Shown here one piece after another: positions 46,991 through 62,619 of a DNA stretch of 64,000 bases. Origin of the DNA: Drechmeria coniospora (lineage: Eukaryota > Ascomycota > Sordariomycetes > Hypocreales > Ophiocordycipitaceae); the NCBI RefSeq assembly GCF_001625195.1, contig NC_054390.1:992001-1056000 (forward strand), given 5' to 3'. The translations under genes and the position numbers were made by a program. Below the pieces are notes generated by a model. That model saw only the letters and a list, made by a program, of their open reading frames with translations. It did no database searches and had not been told where the DNA came from. Every line of letters begins with the position of its first letter. Position 1 is the stretch's first letter.

Positions 46991-49817
46991 GTGGCAGTCC
47001 TGGCGTGCGACTTCAGTTAGGGGTTAACCGAGCATGGCCCCCAGCGACAGAACAACTAGGATACATGCATGACGCAAACGCCGAGGCCTAGCCGTTCATG
47101 TTGTTTCTTCAGGCCTGCTATCCCTGGCGATTCAGGGAGATCTCGGCATGGTCAGCACGGCCTCTCTCGTCATGACAAATATTTCCAGCACGGCAGAGGA
47201 CTCGGACCAAGTCTGGCACGAAAAAGAAGCATCAAGCGTCTTCGACGCCCCGGGTATTGGAGTTGGTGAGGCGCCCATGGGAATCTCGCCATCGTCTGGT
47301 TTCTGGTGCAACGCGCTGTTGGGAGGAGTGTCCATGCCAAACCTGACGGGAGGAAGTAGAGGCCGATCGAGACGGTGCTGGAATTTTGATCCATCCGTCT
47401 CCTCGCCACGCATTGGCCTAGGGTATGAAAGTGCGCGTCCATCACGAGGCACTCGCTCGAGGCGGGATAAGCATTTCAGCACACGAATGGCGAGGCCATT
47501 CCAGAAACTACTGCACGCAAGATGAGCTGTTCCTCACACAGCCCTTTGCACGGCAATGTTTATGAGCCTCGGATGGGCCTCGGGAAAAAGGGGGCAAGGA
47601 CGGAAGGATGATGCGAGGAAACGTGCCGTTGCCGTCGTTTGGCTTTGGCGAGGGGCGGGCACGGCACCGAACAGCCTGCAGAGGGATTGAAAATTCTGCA
47701 CGACGAACCCAAGGCGAAGGGGGGGAAAGTGGCCCAGTGCTGATGCGTTTGTTGTTCCTCATTATTCACCGCGCTGGCGAGATGCAATCTCCACATGTCG
47801 CCCTATGTCGGGTTCGAGTTCTGCGTGACGATGATCAATAAACAACACAAAGGCAACGTCTACGCCTAGTCATTCACTCGTAGGTCAAGTACGCAAGTAC
47901 AAGTACTGTACAGTATACATGCGCATGTGCGCACTTGGGTAATTACTTACTTACACGCAAAGATAATAATAGTTGCATCCTCTCGGACAAGTTACCCGTA
48001 ATGACCCAACAAGGCTAGTTCGCTGATGGCGGGCAGGTTCCATTCGTCGTCGTTGGCTGCATCAGTCGACCGCTGATTATTTTCTGCGCAGAGGGAGCCG
48101 TCGTCTAGAGGAATGGAGCGGCACAGAGCGCGCGCCCTTGGGTGCGGTCGGACCCAGAGGGGAAAACGGAACTCTCCAGCGATCGGAATCCACATCGGGG
48201 CGCGCGGAACCAACAGCCCCTGACCGGTGTGTGAGGGATGATTCTGTTCTCCCATTTTTTTTTTCGGAACAGGACACGCCGGGGCCTGCACTATCCTCGC
48301 ACCTAGGTGTAAGCAACTACAGGTGCAGTGCAGCGCTGCGCTGTAAGTAGGCGTACGGAGGGGGCGCCGGCATCCTCGTACCCGTCGACGCCAGCAGCCT
48401 CGTACCTGTCGTGACTCCTCGTTGTGAAGGAGTCCAGGAGGCAATTTGAAACGATGACGCAGGCTTCGACGACGGAGCGGCGCTGCCAGAGGGTCTCAGA
48501 ACCGCCCCCTCTACAGGCAGGCTCCAGGTCTGTCGCTCGCGGCGGCTCATGCTGCTGTTGGGTTGGTGCTGGAGCTGGCGCCGCCGAGACCGTCACGACT
48601 TGCGATGGTGTAATTGCCTAAAACGGACAAGCAGCAGCAGACGAAGCTCCCAGAGCTCGGCGACTCCGCCTCCCTCAGTGCGGGAGCGCCACGGGGCCAG
48701 TGCCGTCCGCCACGAGAATGGCCATGACATCAGACGCAGCACGAGGGACATGGCCCGGCCACATGGCACCATCAAACGGCTCGGCTTCACGGCTCTGGTT
48801 GCGCCTGGCGGCTTGCGCGTCGCCGCCTGCAATGCAACGTGGCCACCGGACGGGGCGCAGACGGGCGACCAGAGGTAGAGTAAACGAGAGTGCGAGTCTC
48901 GAAGCGACGCCACCGGTGACGGACGGACAGACGGCCAGGCAGACAGACGGACGGACAGCAGCAGGCAAGCGAGAGTCGGAGGGGAGGGAGGGGGGGAGGT
49001 GCAGAGGCACCTAGCCAGGCTCGCTGCCGGCTGACTATGGCGGGCCGACCTGGTGGAGTTGGGGGTCGATGCGACGGGCACTGCTGGGTGGCGACGAGGC
49101 GCAACACGCTGTTGCCGGGCAAGCAAGTGAGAAAGCAGCAGATGGCGGGGAAAAAAACGGGCGCCGGCTCTGTTCCAGGCAAATGTGGAAAACGGATAAT
49201 GACTCGCTGGCCGTCGTCGAAATGAACCAAAGGGAAAAGGGGGGAGGGGGCGCGACGGTTTTCGTCTCTGGCAGAAAATTTCCCTGCCAGCCTGGGCAGG
49301 AGGTGGCAGGTGTCCTGTACTGTACACCTAAGCAGGTGGTGTGCACCGCGCTGGCTGAGTCGAGGATAAGTGAGTACGTACTGTTACGTGGTGCGTGCTT
49401 GTACGTATTCCGTAGCTTGCACTATTATAGCACTGTGCAAGTAAGTGGTAGGGACGTACTCCGTACGCCTGGGTGTGCTTGTGTCAATCAGCAGTGGAAA
49501 ATTTCGCTAGCTCAAGACAATGGACACGTCCAGACTCGCCCGTATTCTGGACCAAGACCCATCGAGGAATTCGGAAGAGAAAACAGGCGACGGGGAAGAG
49601 GGTGAAAAAAAACTGGAAATGCCGCACGGAACGCGATGGCGGTTATGCCTATGCCGACACGAGCGACTGCTGCTCTGCTCGTGCACTGCGAGGGAGGCCT
49701 CACGGGAAGAGGGACGGGGAAATCGGGCACAAGGCATCGGCGGGAATCCATTTTCGTGCGACGGCACGATCCAGTATGGAATTGAAATGTCGCCGACGTC
49801 GCTGACGGTGGTTGATG

Positions 49818-49862
49818 ATGGATGGATGGATGGATGGGTGGGTAGGTGGTGGGTGGGTGGAC
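49818..49862. repeat. GGAT/GGGT microsatellite
   Basis: GATGGATGGATGGATGGGTG followed by related GGT-rich sequence. Confidence 0.8.
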
Positions 49863-51545
49863 GAAGGATGCGCATGGCTTCAGGGGCCGATTTCATTGTT
49901 GACAACGTGCCGTGACGTGACCGCCCTGCTGTGCAGGTGCAGGCCACGAGTCGGCACCGCACCCAAGTGAGGGTGAGGTGCGCTTCTGAGCACTGAACGG
50001 TTACCAGGACTAGGCCAACGGTGACCGCTAGGTGAGCATTCGTTTGTGCGACGACGCCGCAGCAGGTACTGCGGATGCGCTTGCATGTGCGCCTTCGGCA
50101 TGCTGCCTACGAGAACCCAGGTATAAAAAGTACTCGTGGTACTTGCAGTGTACCGTTGGCGGGTGGTATGGACGTACACTTAGGCATACCCGTGCAGCAC
50201 GCCGCATGTACACCATATTTCTCTTGTTGTAGCACACCGTCACCCGGGCTCGTACACGTACATGCACGTTCAAGTATGATGAGCCCTTCCACGCTCGCAC
50301 TTGCCGTGCAAGCCCAAGATGCATGCACGCACGGACGGCGGTCAATCGCCGGAAGGCAACCGAACTGTCCACATCCTGGCTGCGCCTTCTCAGCAGCCTG
50401 CCTGCCCACGGCATAGGACGGAAGCGCACCTGGGCAGGAACGTTGGCGGTACGTTGGCGGTACGTTGGTACGGTATTCTGTACGCAACTAGCATCGTGTT
50501 ATTCCATATATCTGCCCGTACTCTGTACCGAGCAATACTTGCCCGCGGCTAGTCCGGTGGCAATCCATGCCCAAGCCGGCTCGCCAAAAAACGGGAACTC
50601 CCAGTGCCAGGAGCGCCCAAGTCTCGACGACGTATATCGCGCATAGCATGACGCGCTGGAAGCATCATGCTCGATACCTCCAACTGCCCATTGCTGGGTG
50701 CTATCCTGAGTGAAACCGCTTCTCTCCCCCCTCCCCCCCCGTAGCCCCCCCTAGCTCCCGTCCCTCAATACGACACGCCGCCTTCCCCTACCTACCTCCC
50801 TCCCTCCCCCCCATCAGCTTCGGAACGAGGCAATTTGGCGAGGCTCGCCGCTTCAACTGTTGACCGCAGACATAGCGCATAACACCAACAACCGCCTTGC
50901 CACCGATGGCAGCAACTGATCCGACTGAACTGACGGCACAGCCATGGCCACCCCCCCCCTGTGTCCACATCCGTCTGGTCTTCCACGGTGACGGTAGCCA
51001 GTCTCTGTCCTCTCCCCATCTCCTCGCCGTCTCGTCCCGAACGGAGACTTGTTGACGGATCGGTGTTGGCCTGCGAGCCTTTGATTTGCCCCCTCCCCCC
51101 GTCACCGCCATGCCGCATGTAATTTCAAGCAGATGACTCTGCCGTGAATGCCATGAAGGAGGCTCCATTTGCCGTCGGCAACCAAGATGACACGGCCGGA
51201 GCGAGGAGCGGCGCGAGGACCTTGTGGGATCAACAAAGCTTGCCAGCTGGACCTGGACCAGTCTTTTCTGGCTCTCTCTTTCGTCGGCCCCTCCCCTCCC
51301 ATAATAAATTATAGGATATATGACTGCCTCCTGTCGCCTGCTCGAACCGAGTTTGCCACTCTCTTGCTGCTCCTCCACCTCCCTTCCTGCCCTCTGCTGC
51401 CCTCTGCTGCCCTCTCCTACCTTCTCTGGCCCTCTGCTGCCTTCTCCCGCCCTCCCACCTTCTCCCGCTCTCGCCTCCCCTTCTCCTGTCCTCTCCTCGC
51501 CTCGCCCACCCTCTCCCGTTCCCTCCACCCACGGCCGTCAGCGAC

Positions 51546-55581
<4,036 letters not shown>

Positions 55582-56221
55582 ACGGGATGCAAGAGTTCAT
55601 TATGTAGATCGTGCCGTAGCTGGATAGTCTGAGATATTTTTTTACCACGTTCGATGGCACATCCCCGAGGCACCGCCGATTCCCTACGACATTGGCTTCT
55701 TTGCTCTCAGAACTGGTGGTGCATCGGCCGTCGTTCTCGCCAAGGTATCGAGGGGGGTTGGGGTTGGAGGGTCATTGGGCCGAACCTGGCGAGAGTTAGC
55801 CTGGTGGAACTCCAGTTTCTGCGTTCATCCTATCACGAAAATGCCGCAGTTTGCCATCATTGCCTTCTTGCTGAATATTCGGGGAGTCGAAACACGGGCG
55901 AAGAATCAACAGTGGAGACCTGGCGTCGGCGGTTGAGCTTGCGGGAAGTTCGGAGGCCGCGTGTATGTACTCGTCATACTCACTGATCTACTCTAGCATT
56001 GAGGGGTAATCAGCCTTCGCTTTTCACCCCCCCCCCCCCCTCTCCCCTCACTCTCTCCATCACACATATCCAAAGTCACGCAAAATCCAGAAAAACGCCT
56101 GCAAAACTTCCCTTGATCAGCCAAAATATCTCCTCTCTAGCTTTCCAGGCCGTTCTATCGGTACGCCATAGGCGTCCGAGGAGCCATGACCTTGCCGCAA
56201 TGGAACTATCCACAGATCGAG
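55582..56221. promoter_or_regulatory. ATPase 3' flank and THI5/NMT1 promoter/leader
   Basis: Holds the ATPase 3' end and the THI5 promoter. A C-rich tract followed by a CT-rich region (56028-56060) precedes the leader and is a common fungal core-promoter feature. Upstream ATGs occur at 56186 and 56200, just before the riboswitch intron. Confidence 0.45.
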
Positions 56222-56428
56222 GTAACGTACCACAAGAAAGCATCCGGGTGTTCGGCGGATCTGCGTGCCCATCGGAAGCATGCCTCTCGCGGCTGTCTGA
56301 AGGGGGCACGCGGATTTGTTGTTCTGAGAAATACCGGTGAACTTGATCTGGATAATACCAGCGAAAGGAGTTGCTTCTTGGAAACCTCCCTTCCCGCTCG
56401 CCCTGGCCGCCTGGGCTAACCAGAGCAG
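56222..56428 (+). other. Predicted 5'-leader intron containing the TPP aptamer
   Basis: Donor GTAACG at 56222 (after GATCGAG), branch CTAAC at 56416-56420 and acceptor GAGCAG ending 56428, 21 bp before the THI5 ATG. The aptamer lies 11 bp inside the donor. The layout matches the leader intron of Neurospora NMT1, whose splicing is TPP-controlled. Splice-site use here is inferred from sequence only. Confidence 0.65.
56233..56380 (+). promoter_or_regulatory. TPP (thiamine pyrophosphate) riboswitch aptamer
   Basis: All conserved parts are present. P1: CAAGAAAGCA (56233-56242) pairs with TGCTTCTTG (56372-56380) with one bulged A. P2: CCGGGTGTT (56244-56252) pairs with AATACCGG (56330-56337). P3 is an extended arm: ATCTGCGTGCCC (56259-56270) with GGGCACGCGGAT (56304-56315). 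The pyrimidine-binding T-loop CTGAGA is at 56324-56329, and the pyrophosphate-sensor arm GATCTGGATAATACCAGCG is at 56345-56363. The long P3 is typical of fungal TPP riboswitches. It sits immediately upstream of a thiamine-biosynthesis gene, as expected. Confidence 0.95.
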
Positions 56429-56449
56429 CCCTTCTCGTGATCCGTCAAC

Positions 56450-57659
56450 ATGTCGACCGATAAAATCACCTTCCTCACCAACTGGTAGGCGTGGGCCCGT
56501 GGATGAATATTCAAACCGGCCTGTGCGGCTGATTTTCTTGGACCGATAGGCACGCCACCCCGTACCATGCGCCGCTCTACCTCGCCCAGGCCAAGGGCTA
56601 CTTTGAAGCCGAGGGAATCAAGGTCGCTCTGCTCGAGCCCAACGATCCGAGCGTGCGTCTCGTACCGTCGCTTCGCCTTGGAGGCTTCCGGCTAACATTT
56701 GCAGGACGTCACCGAGCTCATTGGCACCGCCAAGGTTGACCTCGGCTTCAAGGCCATGATCCATACCCTCGCTGTACGATGATGCGGCCTTTTCTTCCCG
56801 TCCGGGCAGCAAAAAGGCCATGGTTAACGAAAGAGTACAGGCCAAAGCGCGCCAGTTTCCCGTCCTTTCCATCGGTAGCCTCCTCGACGAACCATTCACG
56901 GGTGTCGTCTACCTCAAGGACTCCGGAATCACCCCGGACTTTGGCTCCCTAAAGGGCAAGCGCATCGGTTATGTCGGCGAGTTTGGCAAGATCCAGATCG
57001 ACGAGCTCACTTCTCACTATGGCCTGACTCCAGCCGACTACACGGCCGTCCGCTGCGGCATGAACGTCTCAAAGGCCATCGTCAACGGGACAATCGACGC
57101 CGGAATCGGCCTCGAGAACGTCCAAATGGTCGAGCTCGAGGACTGGCTGACTTCGCAAGGCCGGGACAAGTCAGACGTCCGAATGCTTCGCATTGACGAG
57201 CTGGCCGAGCTCGGATGTTGCTGCTTTTGCTCCATCCTCTACATTGGCAACGAAAATTTCGTCGAGCAGCACCCGGACAAGGTTCGCGCCTTCATGCGCG
57301 CCGTCAAGCGGGCGACCGACTACGTCCTTGCCGACCCAAGAGCCGCCTGGAGGGACTTTGTCGACTTCAAGCCTGTCTTGGGAACCCCGCTCAACTGGAA
57401 AATTTTCGAGCGTAGCTATGCCTACTTCTCGCACGATCTCAAGAACGTTGAACGGGACTGGGACAAGGTCACCAAGTACGGTCAGCGCCTTCGGATCCTG
57501 AGTCCCGACTTTGTGCCCAACTACACCAACAAATTCCTCGAATGGCCCCTTGAGCCTGACTCGGCGGACCCCATCGGCGACCAGAAGCGCATGGTTGACC
57601 TCCAGAGGGAGGTTGCATCCTGCGGCGGCTTCCGCAGGCTTTTACCCGTTAGGATCTAA
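56450..57659 (+). CDS. HMP-P synthase (THI5/NMT1 family), four exons
   Basis: 341 residues. Makes 4-amino-5-hydroxymethyl-2-methylpyrimidine phosphate, the pyrimidine half of thiamine, from its own active-site histidine and pyridoxal phosphate in an iron-dependent single-turnover reaction. Exons: 56450-56484, 56550-56652, 56705-56773 and 56841-57659; all introns GT-AG, 52-67 bp. Lys62 (PLP-binding) and His66 (the consumed histidine) are both present in FKAMIHTLA, and the iron-binding CCCFC motif is at residues 195-199, the same numbering as yeast Thi5. Start [20 protein letters not shown] matches the family. Expression is very probably controlled by the TPP riboswitch in its leader. The C-terminus [12 protein letters not shown] lies beyond the conserved core. 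Confidence 0.96.
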
Positions 57660-60453
57660 ATCATGCGTATGACTGGGGAGGATGCACTATGACCAGCTGC
57701 ATCGGCAGCGAGAGTGCTGATTCTTGAATCAAGGTGACTTCTTGGAAATGACACACTCCTGTGCAGTTCACTATATGTTGCATGGCTGGCCAAGAGCCGT
57801 ACATTGAAAGAGCATCTTCCGTCGTGCTGGGTCAATTTTCACGGTTGAATCTTCTTGAAGTCATGGTGATTTGATTTGAAATTACATGACATGGGTCCAA
57901 CACCACCGCCGCAAATATCGAAATGGTGCCCATAAAGTGGTGGTTCTTTGCCGACATTCCCATCTATCAAGCATGTAGATTTCTCTCGTGGTCACCCAGG
58001 GGCCGACTGACATTGACAGTTGGTCATCCTCTCATAGAACTCTCGTGTTCCCACATATATCTATTCAATTGGTGGTCATCTGGAAGGGGTACGAAGACCT
58101 ACTCCTTGTTTTCCTCGTATAAGCTTTCCTCCTCCTACGCGCTTCGCGATGTCACAAGTGATATTCAATATTAGTTTCCAACATTGTGGACACACGTATT
58201 TCGACTTGCCTTTTTCGTCAACCCGTTGGTATCCACATCGTGTTCGAGAAGAAGATCCAGAAGTATTTACTAATGGATGGAGTCTTTCTTCCTTGTCACA
58301 TATCCGTGCTAAAATAGTCGCTTTCGCTGATAGATGTTCAAATGTGAAGGAAAAGATCTGCTCTCCGTCAAAGATCTCATTGTGGCAACGGTGCATTAGT
58401 CTTGTAGCGCGTCAGCCCTTTCCTCCATCTTATTTCCGCTGGTATCTCGGACAATTGTGAAGTGTTTTGAACAACAGAAGCCGAATCCGGATGTCAAAAC
58501 ATTGTCCTAGTGAAATGACATCTCTCGCAATGCCATAGCAGCTTATTCTCGCCTTTCGCTTCATAATAAAGGGTTGATTCAAATATTGAGATGGGTCATG
58601 TCTACATTGTTCAACAAATCTGTGGATTTCGTGCATCGTACTAGAGCCCGCCGACATGGATCCGACATGTACAAGGCTCGAGTGGCATTGTCTAGAGGAG
58701 CTGTTGCCTCCGTGGTCGGTATAAAACTGATGAGGGGGAGGCGCAACGATGGTTCAGAATGTACAAGAAAAAGGGTATTAGCCCACCTGTTCCAGAACAG
58801 GCAGACAGAAGTGACAGAAGGGGAGTTTGCAGTAGAGGATTCATACCAGGCTACCATAACGAGGATGTGCCTCGACAGCCGCGACCGAGGTTCTTAGGCT
58901 ACTGGCAGAAATTTTATAGTGTAGCTTTCTCTTGGAATCGTCCAACAGAATGAGGCTCTGGGTCAGGTCTCGTCGCCCAGCCGTGGGATGACAGAAATGG
59001 TCATATTTCCCGACGAAGCATTTCCCCAGGGGTCAGACGGGCATCAAGACGTGCCCACTAAGCCATGGCGTAAGTGGGAACGTACCTTCAAAGTCGTATG
59101 TTTCTTAGTGTTCAAATTTTGCGAAATCAAATAGCGTCCTCTTGTTCAGCTTTCGCAAGTCAGTGAAGTTCTATCCAACAACTTCTACAGCAACTACTAT
59201 CACTCCCGCTATGGCTTGTCCCAGTCTTGGGGACTCAAGCATATATTGTACGCGGCACTGCTATATCCTGGTCTAGCATGTAAAATGAGACGTGAAATGC
59301 GTCGCCACTGTTGCCAGTCTGTGGGGTCTCCAGGGTGGTCCGTATTGCTGTCCCCGTACGCAGAACTGCCCGGCTGAAAGTGTCAGGTTTCATGCAACAG
59401 GCAGGAAGATGCACATCTCCCAACGATAGTCTATTTTTCTCTACAGCCGAAGTTGTCCTGAGAGGCAAGTAAATGCGTCGTGAAACGGTACGGTCTACAC
59501 TGCCACCCCCGGCACCGCAAGACGACATCGGAAGGCCAAAGGTCAACGCCATGAAGATGGACCCGCCGCGTGGAGGTGGACTATTTGATAAAGTAGGACA
59601 CAAAATACGGAACGAGACATTGGCGTGCAGCTAACAGCGACTTAGTCCTCGCATCCCATCTGATCTACGTCTAACAGGAGGGTACCAGAATGGAGAAAGA
59701 TCGTGATCGGTGGACAGAGCCAGGGCACAGGGTCGAAAGCAACTTGCTTGAGACTTTTTGCATGTACCCACCGAGGAGAATTGTACCAAATTCCTGGCCC
59801 TGGGCTCAGAGAAGCATTGGTGTGCGCTACTTGGGGCCGTTCCTGTCGTCAGCTTGCAAGTGAATCTCGAGTGGCACACGTTCAGCCAGATGTGGACCAT
59901 CACAGGCTGAACTCAGCTCATATGCATCCATCGCCTTACGAGGTCGTCGAATAACAATAATAGCCACAGTCCACTACGAGTTACAGCCAGGGTTAGCCTG
60001 CATATGTGGAGTGGACTCCTCCAGAGACGAGACCTGCCACAAGCAGGTATTTAGGTATGTTCCCCAGACAGATTACGTATTGCCAAGGTAACAACAGCAT
60101 TGTCATGTGAATCGAGTGCTCTTCGGACTCGACTACCGATGCTGCGGTATATGCCACTTCGACCGCCATTTGCCGTAGGGGCAAGGTCCTAGTTGAACGC
60201 AAGCCGAGTCAGCGAGCTCCACGGATTCCAGCAGCCCGATTGGCACGTTGCCCCCGGGTTGAACTCCCTGTACGTCCTCTGCAAGCGGTGGACGTTGGGC
60301 CCTGACTCGGACAAAACTTCGGCGATGCTTTCGGAACAGCACCGCCCTGAATCAGGGTCGTGCTAACCATGACTCTCGCAGTATACCGGTTGCTTCCATT
60401 TATTGCGCAACATCCTCCTCCGGAAAAGGACTTGGGAACTGCTTCAACGGAAA
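57660..60453. other. 2.8 kb AT-richer spacer, no supported gene
   Basis: Less GC-rich than the rest of the window, and without the GTAC repeats seen elsewhere. Small frames occur (for example 58149-58460), but none has recognisable motifs or good codon bias. It may be decayed sequence. Confidence 0.45.
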
Positions 60454-62619
60454 ATGCCAACTTCGCCGGGCGCAACGGAATCGGTCACGGGAATTCCCTG
60501 TTCGGTATGAAATCCAGAATTCTTCACAAGGAGAGCACGTGTCTGCCGGCTGGCGTTGGCGGGAGTTCAAGGGAGTGGAGCAGAAAGGGCAACCGGAGGC
60601 CTCTTGGAACTCTCTGACTGACTCCGTGCCAATAGCATTTGATTGTCAAGCTTTGACCGTGCAACTGATAAAACTAACAAAAAGTTCACATGACAGGGAT
60701 GCCGAAGAAAGCACCTCAAGTGCTACTGGAACATAGAAACGACAGATGGCGAGACGGGAAACGCCTGTGTTCGTTGCACTCTTTCCGGAGAAAGATGCGA
60801 ACGGGGGCTGAATGTTCGCTTCAAGCAATACCCAACACAGTAAGACCATTCACCGTCCTCGTGGCCACTGTCGGGGTCCAGTTCGTCATATTTTTCACTC
60901 AACAGACCATCCGTCTCCCTTCAGGTTGCCGAGTTCCGAGGACCAGCAATGGGTGAACTACCCCCGGCAAGGTATGTGCATAAGCCGCATGGAGATCGAA
61001 AAAGGTTCAAAGTTACCCTATGTCTGACAACGAGACCGGTTCAAGTCTGCTTCGTTGACGAGACGAGCGATCTTCAGACTCTCTACGACGACGACAAGGA
61101 TGCCGCCCCTGGTCCCGGTCCTCTCAAGTCACTCCTCCCCGTCCGCCACGCAGGGCCGTCAAGTTCTCGACAACATGCCGAGCACGGCAACGTCCATTCC
61201 ACGAGCAACATATTGCATGACTACCGAGACCTGGATCAGAGGACACTGTCCGCCTTCCCGCCAGGGTCCCGACTTGGGCTTTCAAATCGGGCTGATGCGA
61301 CCCTGCAGGCAGGATTCTACCCGCTACACAGCTGGCGGGAAGCAAAGTTGATGAAGTATTACATTGAACACATGTGCAGCTGGGTAAGTACGTACCCGAC
61401 CCGAGGGGCCATCATCAGCCGGCCCCAGAAACTGACGCTCGGCATCACCGTTCAGTTCGACCCCTGCGATTCGGCACAACACTTTGCCATCGACGTGCCG
61501 CGCAAGGCAATGTCATGTCCAGCGCTGCTCAACGCCATATTTGCCTTGTCGAGTCGACATCTGAGTCTAAAGGGGAAACACTTCGACCACTGGATCTCGA
61601 ACCAATATCACGACCAGTGCCTGCAACAGCTTTCCAGCATTACAAGCGACACCCAGGCCCTTCTTGACGACGACTTGCTTGCGGCTACCGTCATCCTGCG
61701 AACGTTGGAGGAGATTGAAGGTGTGGATGCACTGCAATGATCGAACTATGGTGGCTGACAATGACATGCAGTACCACTACTTGGCACGGACAACGAAGGG
61801 CACCACCTGTTGGGAATCCAAGTGTTCATGGATGCCCACGGCTCATCGGCCATGGCTAGCAGCCTCAGACAAGCCGCATTCTGGGTTGGGCTGCGACAGG
61901 AAGTCACGACGGCAGTGGCAAGCCGGCGTTCGATTAAAATTACCCTTTCCCCCAACTTTGCTGATCCGTCATTTGCGCCCGCCGCCGACGAGGTCTGGAC
62001 CCATCGAATCATGATGCACTGCGCCAAGGTCGCTCAATTTTGCTTCGGCAATCGTTCCCGGAGTATGGATGAATACCGGAACCTAGTCAAGTACGATGAG
62101 GGTTGGCTACGAGCTCGGCCGGCGACATTCCTCCCACTCGCGTACAGCGATTCCGATACAAATCGCGGGGAAGTGTTTCCTCACATATTGTATCTGAGTC
62201 ATGCTGTTGGTTCGTTTGCCCCCTTTTCCATAGAACGGGCATGGCTGACGAGCGGCCTCCAAGTCGTCGGAGTGGTCCACAGCATTCTGGCACAGACACT
62301 CCTCATGTGCTACGATCCGACCCCGTCGACGATGGAGAACTCGCGAAAGGGGGCGCAAGTGGAACGTGATAAGTTGATACAACAGCAGGTCCTCCTACTC
62401 TGCGGAACGGCGCTCTCCAACGAGTCCACGATCCCGGCATTGATCACCGCATCGTTGGGAATAGCTACCTTTGGTGATAGATTTGACGACGAGTACGAAC
62501 GACAGGCTCTACTGGGGGTTTTGGTCAAGACCGAGGCTGACCATGGATGGCCTACAGGGCAGATACAAAGAAATCTGACAAGTACATGGGGTAGGAAATA
62601 TGCGCAATACAATACTTGA
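60454..62619 (+). CDS. Zn2Cys6 transcription factor, six exons
   Basis: 563 residues. Exons: 60454-60504, 60697-60839, 60925-60971, 61046-61383, 61456-61720 and 61772-62619; all introns GT-AG with CTRAC-like branches, the first 192 bp and the others 51-85 bp. The zinc cluster spans residues 16-51 as C-x2-C-x6-C-x14-C-x2-C-x6-C and is cut by intron 1 between its first two cysteines (GIPCS joined to GCRRKHLKC). The x14 central loop is longer than usual. After it come SSEDQQWV and FVDETSDL, then YYIEHMCSW and FDPCDSAQHFAIDVPRKA, which mark a fungal-specific regulatory domain of the ARCA-like group of zinc-cluster proteins, with HHLLGIQVFMDAHGSS further on. Targets unknown. It follows the THI5 gene on the same strand, but a 2.8 kb gap gives no evidence of a regulatory link. 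Confidence 0.86.

Larger units (their letters stand above)
45516..51545. other. 6.0 kb gene-poor stretch between transporter and P-ATPase
   Basis: Starts with the transporter 3' flank and the diverged tandem array (separate entry). 47.0-51.5 kb has no frame I can support as a gene: candidate frames at 47.1-47.5, 48.0-49.3, 49.5-49.9 and 50.8-51.6 kb overlap others and show no motifs. It contains a GGAT microsatellite (49818-49862), GTAC-rich patches (47.9, 49.3-49.5 and 50.1-50.5 kb) and, from 50.7 kb, C/T-rich DNA leading to the ATPase start. Confidence 0.5.

Noticed and set aside
47148..47525. 125-codon frame beginning MVSTASLVMTNISS
   Set aside because: No recognisable family, and overlapping minus-strand frames of similar length. 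Insufficient support.
47811..47826. GGGTTCGAGTTC resembling a tRNA B box
   Set aside because: No matching A box or cloverleaf arms on either strand around it.
48593..49327. 244-codon minus-strand frame
   Set aside because: Low-complexity Arg/Pro/Ser translation, open because of GC-rich composition; no motif.
58149..58460. 103-codon frame beginning MSQVIFNISFQHCGHTYFDL
   Set aside because: The CGH motif hints at small fungal cysteine-rich proteins, but there is no second half of a zinc site, a competing minus-strand frame exists, and no splice partners were found.
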